Positions 1 to 6,524 of a stretch of 10,235 nucleotides of DNA are shown one piece after another (position 1 is the first letter of the stretch; every line of letters starts with the position of its first letter). The notes below the pieces were generated by a model. The model ran no database searches. It saw only the letters and a program-made list of their open reading frames with translations, and had not been told where the DNA came from. This DNA is from an uncultured SAR86 cluster bacterium. Lineage in GTDB: Bacteria; Pseudomonadota; Gammaproteobacteria; Magnimaribacterales; D2472. The stretch is taken from positions 1 to 10,235 of the forward strand of contig CALJHI010000038.1 in NCBI GenBank assembly GCA_938075575.1, in the 5' to 3' direction. Both the position numbers and the translations under genes were made by a program.

Positions 1-56
1 ATAAAACCCCTTCTTTTGCACAATGCCACCAATTCTTCCATTGTTTTTGCTGTCAA
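1..56 (-). CDS. glyS: Glycine--tRNA ligase, single-chain dimeric (GlyQS) type, N-terminal fragment
   Basis: Only the first 18 codons are in the window; the gene continues past the left edge. The minus strand reads TTG ACA GCA AAA ACA ATG GAA GAA and gives (M)TAKTMEELVALCKRRGF. The stretch MEELVALCKRRGF is characteristic of the N-terminus of the single-polypeptide class II glycyl-tRNA synthetase, where it precedes an SEIYGG motif that lies outside this window. The enzyme charges tRNA-Gly in the cytoplasm. It does not resemble the start of GlyQ, the alpha chain of the tetrameric enzyme usual in gammaproteobacteria. Context supports a GlyRS: in Pseudomonas, glyQ-glyS sit next to an lpxL-type gene in this same block. 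I chose TTG at 56 because an AGGAG lies 7 nt upstream; the in-frame ATG at 41 would be 22 nt away. The call rests on 18 residues plus synteny. Confidence 0.72.
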   Translation of the reverse strand, partial: MTAKTMEELVALCKRRGF

Positions 57-63
57 AATCTAA

Positions 64-68
64 CTCCT
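64..68 (-). promoter_or_regulatory. Ribosome binding site deciding the TTG start of the GlyRS gene
   Basis: The minus strand reads AGGAG here, followed by a 7-nt spacer TTAGATT and then TTG. This is the best Shine-Dalgarno match in the left part of the window. It favours the rare TTG over the ATG five codons further in. Confidence 0.65.
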
Positions 69-98
69 ATAGTTTAAAAGAACATTTGTCTCTTTTTA

Positions 99-137
99 AC
101 AGTAAACTTGCTAACTAACTAACAGCAAGCTTACTGT
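99..137 (-). repeat. 14-bp inverted repeat, likely hairpin in the GlyRS mRNA leader
   Basis: The left arm ACAGTAAACTTGCT (99-112) and right arm AGCAAGCTTACTGT (124-137) are complementary at 13 of 14 positions and flank an 11-nt loop AACTAACTAAC. The single odd pair is 106/130. In plus-strand RNA it is an A-C mismatch; in minus-strand RNA it becomes a U-G wobble, so all 14 positions can pair only in the transcript heading to GlyRS. No U-run follows the stem on the minus strand, and only a short CTTTTT lies five bases beyond it on the plus strand, so a classical terminator is unlikely. It could be a leader RNA structure or a palindromic operator between two divergent genes. The structure is seen directly; the role is inference. 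Confidence 0.6.
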
Positions 138-145
138 CATACCTT

Positions 146-175
146 TTTATACACTATTAGATTAAATTATATAAT
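146..175 (+). promoter_or_regulatory. Probable promoter of the LpxL-type gene, with a symmetric -10
   Basis: A perfect TATAAT at 170-175 lies 18 nt after TTTATA (146-151), which matches the -35 consensus at 4 of 6 positions. Transcription would begin near 182, about 15 nt before the ATG at 197. The -10 is part of the self-complementary ATTATATAAT (166-175), which also gives TATAAT on the minus strand (171-166) and could start GlyRS transcription near 160, upstream of the hairpin. I found no good -35 for the minus direction. The region is very AT-rich, so chance matches are a real risk. Confidence 0.4.
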
Positions 176-196
176 AGTATTAAGATTATAGTCGCA

Positions 197-1060
197 ATGA
201 GAGCGTTATTTACAACATTATCCCTTTTACCTATTCAGGCGTACAAGGCCTTTGCTTACCTTATTTTTTTATCAGGTATTTATAAGCTCACAGATGCATA
301 TAAGATTACAAAAGCTAATCTCGAAATTATCCTACCAAATGCCTCAAAAGAAGAGCTAATTATATTCGCAAAAAAAAGTTATTTAGAATCTTTGCTAAGC
401 ACGAGAGAGACTTTTATCGCCTGGTCTAGATCATCGTCATTTATAAATTCAAATATATTAGTGATAAAAAATAACTTTCTACTCTCAACCAATGTCGATA
501 AACAAAAGGGGTTTATGGTTGTTGCCATTCATAGCAGAAGTGTAGATATGCTCCTTTCATGGATAAACTCTCAAACCATAACAACATCACTTTATAAAAA
601 AATAAAGTTTAAGCTTCTAGATAAATATGTAAGATCTATTAGAGAAAATAAGAAAAATGAGACATATGAAACTGGAATTTTAGGCGTAAAAAAACTACTA
701 AATGCTCTTAATAACAATAAGGTTATTTGTGTTGCCGCCGACCAGGTTCCACAAAGAGGAATGGGAGAGTATGTTGATTTTTATAATCGTAAAAGCTACA
801 CAACAACCCTTATTCCAAAGCTTGCATATAAGACTAAAAAATCTGCTATTTTTTGCTCGATTAATAAGGCGCACCAATCACAATATTTAGCAATAAACAT
901 TCACCCATCTTCAGACAGCCTATATGACAATAGTAAGCACTTGCTATCATTAAATAAATCTATAGAAAGGCTTATAGAAGAAAATATATTTGATTATGCT
1001 TGGGAATATAAAAGATTTAGAAGACCGTTTAAGGGAGACTCAAACCCCTATATATTTTAA
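197..1060 (+). CDS. LpxL/HtrB-family lipid A late acyltransferase (lysophospholipid acyltransferase family)
   Basis: Predicted inner-membrane enzyme that adds a secondary acyl chain to lipid A from acyl-ACP. The 287 residues are slightly short of the usual 300 or so. A hydrophobic N-terminal segment (about 8-30) would anchor it. The catalytic H-x4-D motif is HSRSVD, with H112 and D117. A second family block follows at 180-210, with ADQVPQRGMGEYVDF and then IPKLA. The C-terminus carries the typical WEYKRFRRP (269-277). ATG at 197 is the only plausible start in frame before an upstream stop, but it has no Shine-Dalgarno sequence, so the leader is short and weak. It is divergent from GlyRS and convergent with trkH, so it is probably transcribed alone. 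Pseudomonas has an lpxL-type gene at the same place. The sequence does not show which lipid A position or chain length it uses, so I give no symbol. Confidence 0.85.
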   Translation: MRALFTTLSLLPIQAYKAFAYLIFLSGIYKLTDAYKITKANLEIILPNASKEELIIFAKKSYLESLLSTRETFIAWSRSSSFINSNILVIKNNFLLSTNVDKQKGFMVVAIHSRSVDMLLSWINSQTITTSLYKKIKFKLLDKYVRSIRENKKNETYETGILGVKKLLNALNNNKVICVAADQVPQRGMGEYVDFYNRKSYTTTLIPKLAYKTKKSAIFCSINKAHQSQYLAINIHPSSDSLYDNSKHLLSLNKSIERLIEENIFDYAWEYKRFRRPFKGDSNPYIF

Positions 1061-1061
1061 A

Positions 1062-2495
1062 TTATTTCTCCCAAAAAACAGTTGTAAATAATACTAATAA
1101 CGTGAAGATTTCCAATCTTCCAAGTATCATTGCTAGAGCCAAAACACCCTTCCCAAAATCGGTCACAGAGCCGTATGTTTCTGAAACCATTCCCAGACCA
1201 GGGCCTAAGTTATTTAAACAAGCACCTATTGCAGAAAAAGCACTTTCAAAATCCATTCCAGTGGCCAGCAAAGATAAAAGCAACAACATAAAGCAGATTA
1301 CATAAATTGAGAAAAAGCCCCAAACGGATTCTGCCACTTTATCATCTACAGCTTTGCTGCCAATTTTTAGTGAGACAACAGCGTTGGGATGAACGAGCCG
1401 AATGATGTTTATTTTTGCATGATTAATCATTATTAAGACCCTCCAAGATTTAATACCACCGCCAACCGAACCAGAGCATGCCCCAATAAAGGCGCCGATA
1501 AGAAGTAAAAAAGTTATGGCTGTTGGCCATGCAGAATAATCAGTACTAACGAACCCAGTTGTTGAAACTATAGAAACTGATTGAAATAAAATTTGTCTAA
1601 ATGAAGCATCGTTATAGCCAACAAGGTATGCAATTAAAACTGACAGAGCAACCACAAGACATAGAATCGATATAAAAAACCTCAACTCTGAATCATAAAA
1701 GTACTTTAAGGGCTTTTTTTTGTATAAGGCAAAATAATGAAGAGCATAACTAAGAGCAGACAAGAGCATAAAAACCATGCATACAGATTCTATTGCAACA
1801 CTATCAAAGTACCCAATACTTTCATCATGCGTCGAAAAACCGCCTATAGACACAGTGCTTAAGCTATGAGAAATGGCATCAAAAGGAGTCATTCCCATTA
1901 TAAAGTACATCATTGCACACAAAGCAGTCAGAGCAAGGTATATAGCCCAAAGCGCTTGGGCAGTTTCCTTGATCCGTGGCGTTAGTTTTTGGTCACTCAA
2001 AGCCCCAGGTATCTCAGTTTTATATAACTGTCCACCACCAATTCCCAGCAGAGGCATCACAGCTATAGCAAGAACAATTAAGCCCATTCCACCCATCCAT
2101 TGAAGCAACTGTCTGTAGAACAAAATGGATTCAGGCATAAGATCTAGCCCTTTGATGACAGTTGCCCCTGTTGTGGTAATGCCTGACATTGACTCAAAAA
2201 ATGAATCTATAAGGCTCATACCTGAAAGAGCAAAAGGTATAGAACCCGCAGCCGATAATACCACCCAAAACAAAGTAATTATTATGAAGCCATCTTTGAC
2301 ACCCATTTCTTCTTGAGCATTTCTTGTAAAATACCAAGAAAACACAGAAGGAATAAATATTATTAAAAATGTAAGAAGAAAAATATTTGATGCAGAATCC
2401 TTATAGACAAGAGAAACAGCAAATGGTGCCAATAATGAAAAACTAAAAAGCATAACCAGTATGCTGAAGAGATTAATTAGAGGTTTTATAGCCAT
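1062..2495 (-). CDS. trkH: Trk potassium uptake system membrane subunit TrkH
   Basis: Potassium-translocating subunit of the Trk system in the inner membrane, gated by the cytoplasmic TrkA. The 477 residues match the family (about 480), with many hydrophobic segments arranged as four membrane-pore-membrane repeats. All four pore loops are recognisable: SGITTTGATV (104-113), STVSIGGF (213-220), SIVSTTGF (308-315) and AIGACLNNLGPG (422-433). Each supplies a filter glycine, apparently G110, G218 or G219, G314 and G431. The loop GSVGGGIK (342-349) between repeats is also typical of TrkH/KtrB proteins. The start codon overlaps the trkA stop by one base (TGATG on the minus strand), which points to translational coupling. 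The stop lies 1 bp from the convergent acyltransferase stop, leaving no room for a separate terminator. It is the last gene of the def-fmt-trkA-trkH run. Confidence 0.96.
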   Translation of the reverse strand: MAIKPLINLFSILVMLFSFSLLAPFAVSLVYKDSASNIFLLTFLIIFIPSVFSWYFTRNAQEEMGVKDGFIIITLFWVVLSAAGSIPFALSGMSLIDSFFESMSGITTTGATVIKGLDLMPESILFYRQLLQWMGGMGLIVLAIAVMPLLGIGGGQLYKTEIPGALSDQKLTPRIKETAQALWAIYLALTALCAMMYFIMGMTPFDAISHSLSTVSIGGFSTHDESIGYFDSVAIESVCMVFMLLSALSYALHYFALYKKKPLKYFYDSELRFFISILCLVVALSVLIAYLVGYNDASFRQILFQSVSIVSTTGFVSTDYSAWPTAITFLLLIGAFIGACSGSVGGGIKSWRVLIMINHAKINIIRLVHPNAVVSLKIGSKAVDDKVAESVWGFFSIYVICFMLLLLSLLATGMDFESAFSAIGACLNNLGPGLGMVSETYGSVTDFGKGVLALAMILGRLEIFTLLVLFTTVFWEK

Positions 2496-3847
2496 CAGCC
2501 TTCGTGAAACAGCCTCTCTATGCCAGATAGAATATTTCTATCTTTTAAAAAGATAATCAAATGATCATTTAAAGCTAAATTAACACCATTGCTAGGCATA
2601 ATAACCTCGCCATGTCTTACTATTGCGGCTATTGAGGCGCCCTCTGGCATAGGGATGTCGTCAATAGAGCTACCAAATAAGCCTGAGGTGAACTCATTTG
2701 CGTGAACAACCCCTTCCACTGCCTCGGCGCCTGACTCCATTTTAAGAATAACATCTTGAGCTACATCACTTTCACGCAGATCTTGAAGAACTGAAGACAC
2801 TGTAAGCCTATATGGAGCTATATAAATATCTATAAAGCCGGGAACTAGCTTCAAATATGAAGGGTTGTTTAAAATAATCATGGTTTTCTTTGCCCCAAGC
2901 TTCTTTGCAAGCAGTGAAGACATGACATTTGTCTCATCATCATTTGTAAGCGCGCAGAAAACATCGATCGAATCAATATTTTCACTTTTAAGCAAATCAT
3001 CATCAGTTGCAGAACCCTTTAAAACTATGGTTTTATCAAGACTCTTTGATAATTCCTCACATTTTTCATCGTTTGAGTCAATTAATTTTACCTTATAGTC
3101 ATTTTCAAGCTCTTTTGCCAATGAAAAGCCTATCTTCCCCCCGCCAACTATCATTATTCTGGATGAGGGGTCATCATGTCTAAACTCATCTACTATAGTA
3201 TCTATATTATTAGCATCTGAAACGAAGTACACCTCATCATTTTCTTTAATAATTGTGCCTCCATCAGGAATAAAGGGCTTGGTTTTCCTGTATATAATTG
3301 GAATATATGCATCTATATTGGGCATATCCTCTTTTATATTTTTTAACTCTCTGCCTACAAGCTTTCCTTGCTTCTTTGCTTTCACCGAAACAAGCTTAAC
3401 CTTTCCATCTGCAAATTCTTCAATCTGATTTGCGCCCGGATGAGCAATTAATTCACGAAGATGACTTGTAACCTCATATTCTGGGCTAATAGGAACATCT
3501 ATTATATTTTCACCAAAAATATCTAAGTTATTGATGTACTCTGCATCTTTAAATCTACATATTGTTTTTTTAGCCTTAAATTGTCTCTTGGCAATCTGGC
3601 AGGCAATAATATTAACTTCATCATTGCTAGTCACAGCGATAACAATTGTATCTTCATCTATTCCAAGTTTTTTTAATGACTCTTGATGCGCAGCATGCCC
3701 AACAACAGATCCAATATCTAACTTTTCTTGGAGAGAATCTATCTTATTTTTATTCTCATCCACTATAGAAACTTCATAGTTATTATTAGACAAGTTTCTT
3801 GCAAGACTGCTACCAACTCGTCCCGCTCCCAATATTGCTATCTTCAT
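2495..3847 (-). CDS. trkA: Trk system potassium uptake regulatory subunit TrkA
   Basis: Peripheral, nucleotide-binding gating subunit of the Trk potassium transporter. The 450 residues compare with 458 in E. coli. It has the expected duplicated RCK (KTN) layout: a first Rossmann domain with GAGRVG (7-12) and acidic D30 at the end of strand 2, a first RCK_C domain (about 140-225), a second Rossmann domain with GGGKIG (235-240) and D257, and a second RCK_C domain (about 365-450). Segments such as AVTSNDE and TNDDETNVMSSLLAKKLGAKK closely follow E. coli TrkA. The ATG at 3847 starts directly at the conserved MKIAILGAG. A GAGG lies about 15 nt upstream, too far for a normal ribosome site and inside the inverted repeat at 3864-3886. 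In many gammaproteobacteria rsmB lies between fmt and trkA; here only 45 nt separate them. Confidence 0.97.
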   Translation of the reverse strand: MKIAILGAGRVGSSLARNLSNNNYEVSIVDENKNKIDSLQEKLDIGSVVGHAAHQESLKKLGIDEDTIVIAVTSNDEVNIIACQIAKRQFKAKKTICRFKDAEYINNLDIFGENIIDVPISPEYEVTSHLRELIAHPGANQIEEFADGKVKLVSVKAKKQGKLVGRELKNIKEDMPNIDAYIPIIYRKTKPFIPDGGTIIKENDEVYFVSDANNIDTIVDEFRHDDPSSRIMIVGGGKIGFSLAKELENDYKVKLIDSNDEKCEELSKSLDKTIVLKGSATDDDLLKSENIDSIDVFCALTNDDETNVMSSLLAKKLGAKKTMIILNNPSYLKLVPGFIDIYIAPYRLTVSSVLQDLRESDVAQDVILKMESGAEAVEGVVHANEFTSGLFGSSIDDIPMPEGASIAAIVRHGEVIMPSNGVNLALNDHLIIFLKDRNILSGIERLFHEG

Positions 3848-3863
3848 AATTAGTAAATTAAAC

Positions 3864-3886
3864 CTCTTTTAAGACAATTAAAAGAG
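3864..3886 (-). repeat. 9-bp perfect inverted repeat between fmt and trkA
   Basis: On the minus strand CTCTTTTAA and TTAAAAGAG pair perfectly around the 5-nt loop TTGTC, just after the fmt stop and just before trkA. No U-run follows, so it is a poor intrinsic terminator. It might slow ribosomes or polymerase, protect mRNA ends, or mask the GAGG near trkA. The structure is seen; the function is inferred. Confidence 0.5.
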
Positions 3887-3892
3887 CTAAGG

Positions 3893-4822
3893 CTAAAAAT
3901 TAATTTTTTTAAAAAAATCTTTATATGCATTAAATGCATCATTTGAACTTATAATATTTTTATTTGGAAACTGTAAGTGAGTAATCACTATAGATGAATC
4001 TATTGTTTTGAAAACAATTCCATCTTTATCAAATCTTATAATTTTTCCAGGTATTACATCAGCATTACACTCTTGTATAGCCATATTATGTATTTTTATA
4101 ACTAAATTATTATGTAAAAAAGAAACACCAGGCCATTCATTTAACGCTTTAAATCTATTAAAAATATTTGATGATGTGTTATTAAAATCAATCACACCAT
4201 CTTCTTTTTTAATCTTATGACAGTAAGAGGCCTCATCTGCATTTTGCTTTACTAGTAAATATTTACTTTTCTCGATGCTGTCTAAAATTTTACCAATTTT
4301 TGAAATAGTAAGATCGCAAAGCTTATTCTCAAGATCGTCTTTTCTCCATTCATTATTTATATTTATTTTATATTGCTCAATCATATCCCCCTCATCCATT
4401 CTTTCTGACATTTTCATAAAGGTAATGCCTGTTTGTTTGTCGCCATTTAATATTGCTGACTGGATGGGAGAGGCTCCTCTATATAATGGTAATAATGAGT
4501 AATGGATGTTAACTGCCATAAGTTTTGGATGATTTAAAAGCCAGCAAGGCAAAATCTTTCCATATGCAGACACAAGCAGGACATCAAACTCCATCCCAAG
4601 AATTGTATTTTTAAAAGAACCATCAATTTGAACCGGTTTCAAAATCTCTAAGCTGTGTTTGCTAGCTGTCTTAGAAACTGCAGACTCTACTTTTATATTT
4701 CCACGCTTTCTTCGTTTATCTGGCTGAGTGAGCACTCCTATGATGCTGTGAGAAGTCTTAGTTAATAAGTGTTCAAGCACTTTGGCAGATGGCTCTGGAG
4801 ATCCAGCATATAGAATTTTCAT
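3893..4822 (-). CDS. fmt: Methionyl-tRNA formyltransferase
   Basis: Transfers the formyl group of 10-formyltetrahydrofolate to Met-tRNA(fMet), giving the initiator tRNA for bacterial translation; cytoplasmic. The 309 residues compare with 315 in E. coli. The N-terminal formyltransferase fold shows AYGKILP (86-92) and the active-site block NIHYSLLPLYRGASPIQ (105-121), with catalytic N105 and H107. D143 in RMDEGD completes the Asn-His-Asp triad. The C-terminal OB-like tRNA-binding domain starts after the linker KIKKEDGVIDF (203-213) and contains ALNEWPGV (226-233). The early basic loop is DKRRKRG (35-41) rather than the more usual GRG-containing version; I take this as normal variation. The ATG at 4822 fits the conserved MKILYAGSPE start. 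The gene lies 39 nt after def, its partner in the formylmethionine cycle, and is probably cotranscribed with it. Confidence 0.96.
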   Translation of the reverse strand: MKILYAGSPEPSAKVLEHLLTKTSHSIIGVLTQPDKRRKRGNIKVESAVSKTASKHSLEILKPVQIDGSFKNTILGMEFDVLLVSAYGKILPCWLLNHPKLMAVNIHYSLLPLYRGASPIQSAILNGDKQTGITFMKMSERMDEGDMIEQYKININNEWRKDDLENKLCDLTISKIGKILDSIEKSKYLLVKQNADEASYCHKIKKEDGVIDFNNTSSNIFNRFKALNEWPGVSFLHNNLVIKIHNMAIQECNADVIPGKIIRFDKDGIVFKTIDSSIVITHLQFPNKNIISSNDAFNAYKDFFKKINF

Positions 4823-4861
4823 AAGTTCAGTTAAATTCCTTTATTATCTTTTAAAATCTTC

Positions 4862-5359
4862 TTATTTCTTTAAAAGCTTCTTTTTAATTCTATCTCTTTT
4901 CATAGGACTTATGTAATCAACCATTAACTTACCATCCAGATGGTCTATTTCATGTTGAATACATACTGTTAAAAGGCCTGAAGGCGAGTCAATATGCTCA
5001 TTTCCATTAATGTCCTGCCATCTAAGGACTATATTGTCTGGCCTAACTATCTCTTCGTTAAAACCAGGCACAGAGAGGCACCCCTCTTCAAATGAAAGCA
5101 TGGAATCATCGCTAATAACCTCAAAGGATGGGTTCACAAAGATTTGTGGACTATCTCTTTCCTCGCTAATGTCTATAACTATTAATCTGATATGCCTATC
5201 TACTTGCGTAGCAGCCAACCCTATCCCATTTTCTTTATACATTAACTCCAGCATATCATCGGCTAGATTTTGTAGACTTTTGTCGAATTTTTCTACTGGT
5301 ACAGCAACCTTTCTCAGTCTTGGATCTGGAAATTTAAGTATTTTTAATACATTTGACAT
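4862..5359 (-). CDS. def: Peptide deformylase
   Basis: Metalloenzyme that removes the N-formyl group from nascent proteins, at or near the ribosome exit. The 165 residues are the standard length. All three family motifs are intact: GIGLAATQ (45-52), EGCLS (92-96) and HEIDH (136-140). C94, H136 and H140 bind the metal, normally iron, and E137 is catalytic. The C-terminus ends in a basic tail (KRDRIKKKLLKK), common in gammaproteobacterial versions. ATG at 5359 is preceded on the minus strand by AAGG at about 9 nt. It is the first gene of the leftward def-fmt-trkA-trkH run and diverges from purE across 99 bp. A long open frame lies on the opposite strand (5010-5444), but it is a shadow of this gene. 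Confidence 0.97.
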   Translation of the reverse strand: MSNVLKILKFPDPRLRKVAVPVEKFDKSLQNLADDMLELMYKENGIGLAATQVDRHIRLIVIDISEERDSPQIFVNPSFEVISDDSMLSFEEGCLSVPGFNEEIVRPDNIVLRWQDINGNEHIDSPSGLLTVCIQHEIDHLDGKLMVDYISPMKRDRIKKKLLKK

Positions 5360-5421
5360 ATTTAAAGCCTTGTTTAATAGCTTTATAACCTTTAAAAGCC
5401 TAGTTTATTACAATTTGTTTA

Positions 5422-5429
5422 ATTATAAT
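5422..5429. promoter_or_regulatory. Symmetric -10 element between def and purE, possible bidirectional promoter
   Basis: ATTATAAT is its own reverse complement and so offers a perfect TATAAT to both purE (5424-5429, plus) and def (5427-5422, minus). A start near 5436 would give purE a leader of about 23 nt. No convincing -35 hexamer is present in either direction at 16-18 nt. A 10-bp palindrome TAGTTAACTA (5434-5443) covers the likely purE start point and could be an operator. The call is tentative because the DNA is so AT-rich. Confidence 0.4.
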
Positions 5430-5458
5430 CTAATAGTTAACTAACAACATTATAAACC

Positions 5459-5959
5459 ATGACAAACATAACAACAGACGTAGCAATTATTATGGGATCT
5501 GATTCAGATTTGCCAGTTGTAGAGGCCGCATTCCCAATATTAGAGTCTTTTGGAGTAAATTTTACCAAAAATGTACTATCTGCACACAGAACACCGCATG
5601 ATGTTATAGACTTTATAAAACTCTCAGAATCTAATGGATGCAAGGTTTTTATAGCTGCGGCAGGTATGGCAGCTCATTTGGCAGGGGCTTTAGCAGCTCA
5701 CACAACTAAACCAGTAATTGGCATTCCAATTGAATCTGGCGGTATGGGTGGGATTGACTCACTGTTAAGCACAGTGATGATGCCTCCAGGAGTTCCAGTC
5801 GCAACTGTTGCTGTTGGCAGAAGTGGTGCAAAAAATAGTGCTATATTGGCTGTTCAAATTCTAGCAACAGCCAGTCCAGATCTGTCCCAAAAACTAGATG
5901 ATTATAAAGAGAACATGAAAAACGAAGTCTTAGAAAAAAACTCTAAACTTAACTCTTAA
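5459..5959 (+). CDS. purE: 5-(carboxyamino)imidazole ribonucleotide mutase PurE (class I)
   Basis: Converts N5-carboxyaminoimidazole ribonucleotide to carboxyaminoimidazole ribonucleotide in purine synthesis; cytoplasmic, octameric in the known family. The 166 residues match the usual 160-170. Substrate-binding motifs are intact: GSDSD (13-17), SAHRTP (41-46) with the catalytic H43, and the AAGMAAHLAGALAAH stretch (67-81). The later block GIDSLLSTVMMPPGVPVATVAVG (98-120) follows the class I pattern seen in E. coli. Class I enzymes normally work with PurK, which makes the carboxyamino substrate and is often the next gene. Here purK is absent and tsaC begins on the base right after the stop. 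purK must lie elsewhere or the supply route differs. There is no clear Shine-Dalgarno sequence before ATG 5459. It is the first gene of the rightward run. Confidence 0.96.
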   Translation: MTNITTDVAIIMGSDSDLPVVEAAFPILESFGVNFTKNVLSAHRTPHDVIDFIKLSESNGCKVFIAAAGMAAHLAGALAAHTTKPVIGIPIESGGMGGIDSLLSTVMMPPGVPVATVAVGRSGAKNSAILAVQILATASPDLSQKLDDYKENMKNEVLEKNSKLNS

Positions 5960-6523
5960 TTGTCAGGCAAAAAATCACTTAATACAAAACAATCTATTGA
6001 GTGGATTTTAGATGGAAAAATTCTTGCTCATCCAACCGAAGCCATCTGGGGCCTCGGTTGTAACGCTCTTAATGAAAGCTCCTATAAAAACCTTTTTAAG
6101 TTAAAAAATAGAGATGAAAATAAGAACTTTATACTACTAGCAAGCTCACTCAAATTAGTGAAAGAGTTCACAGTCCCGCTAGCAAAACAAGACGAAACAT
6201 TGCTTAACAATACCTGGCCTGGACCAGTAACTTTTTTAATTAAATACAAAGACTCAATCCCAATACATCTTAAGAATAGCACAGGGAAGCTAGCGTTTAG
6301 AGTAAGTAATCACTATCCAATAAAGACTCTTTTAAAAGGATTTAATGGATTAATGGTGTCAACATCTGCAAATATATCTGGAGAAGAGGTAATCAATGAG
6401 CCCTCCTTAATAATTAAAAATTTTGCTAATGATAACTTGGCATATTATGATGAAATTCTTGGGGATGAAGCCAAGCCATCAACAATAATCGACCTGCATA
6501 GCAAAGAAATTATAAGGCCCTAA
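5960..6523 (+). CDS. tsaC: L-threonylcarbamoyladenylate synthase TsaC (YrdC/Sua5 family)
   Basis: Makes threonylcarbamoyl-AMP from threonine, bicarbonate and ATP, for the t6A modification at position 37 of ANN-decoding tRNAs; cytoplasmic. The 187 residues match the short TsaC form (190 in E. coli), without the extra Sua5 domain. Motifs in order: HPTEAIWGLGC (24-34), the KxR pair K49/R51 in KLKNR, TWPGPVTF (85-92), and STSANISG (134-141). I place the start at TTG 5960, which directly abuts the purE stop (TAATTG). No in-frame ATG occurs before the essential HPTEA motif, and this start gives the expected N-terminal length. No Shine-Dalgarno sequence is evident, so translation probably depends on ribosomes ending purE. 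It is followed by hemF after 1 nt. The tsaC-hemF-aroE order is common in gammaproteobacteria. Confidence 0.94.
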   Translation: MSGKKSLNTKQSIEWILDGKILAHPTEAIWGLGCNALNESSYKNLFKLKNRDENKNFILLASSLKLVKEFTVPLAKQDETLLNNTWPGPVTFLIKYKDSIPIHLKNSTGKLAFRVSNHYPIKTLLKGFNGLMVSTSANISGEEVINEPSLIIKNFANDNLAYYDEILGDEAKPSTIIDLHSKEIIRP

Positions 6524-6524
6524 A

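Noticed and set aside
57..196. T-box leader for the GlyRS gene
   Set aside because: The minus-strand leader is too short for a full T-box and lacks the conserved T-box core sequence; only the single hairpin is present.
3893..4822. Fmt made defective by its altered early basic loop
   Set aside because: The Asn-His-Asp catalytic residues (N105, H107, D143), SLLP motif and C-terminal domain are all present, so the loop change is treated as normal variation.
5010..5444. 144-residue open frame on the plus strand opposite def
   Set aside because: It lies almost wholly antisense to a clear peptide deformylase with all motifs intact, shows no recognisable domain and is rich in Ser/Leu as antisense frames often are.
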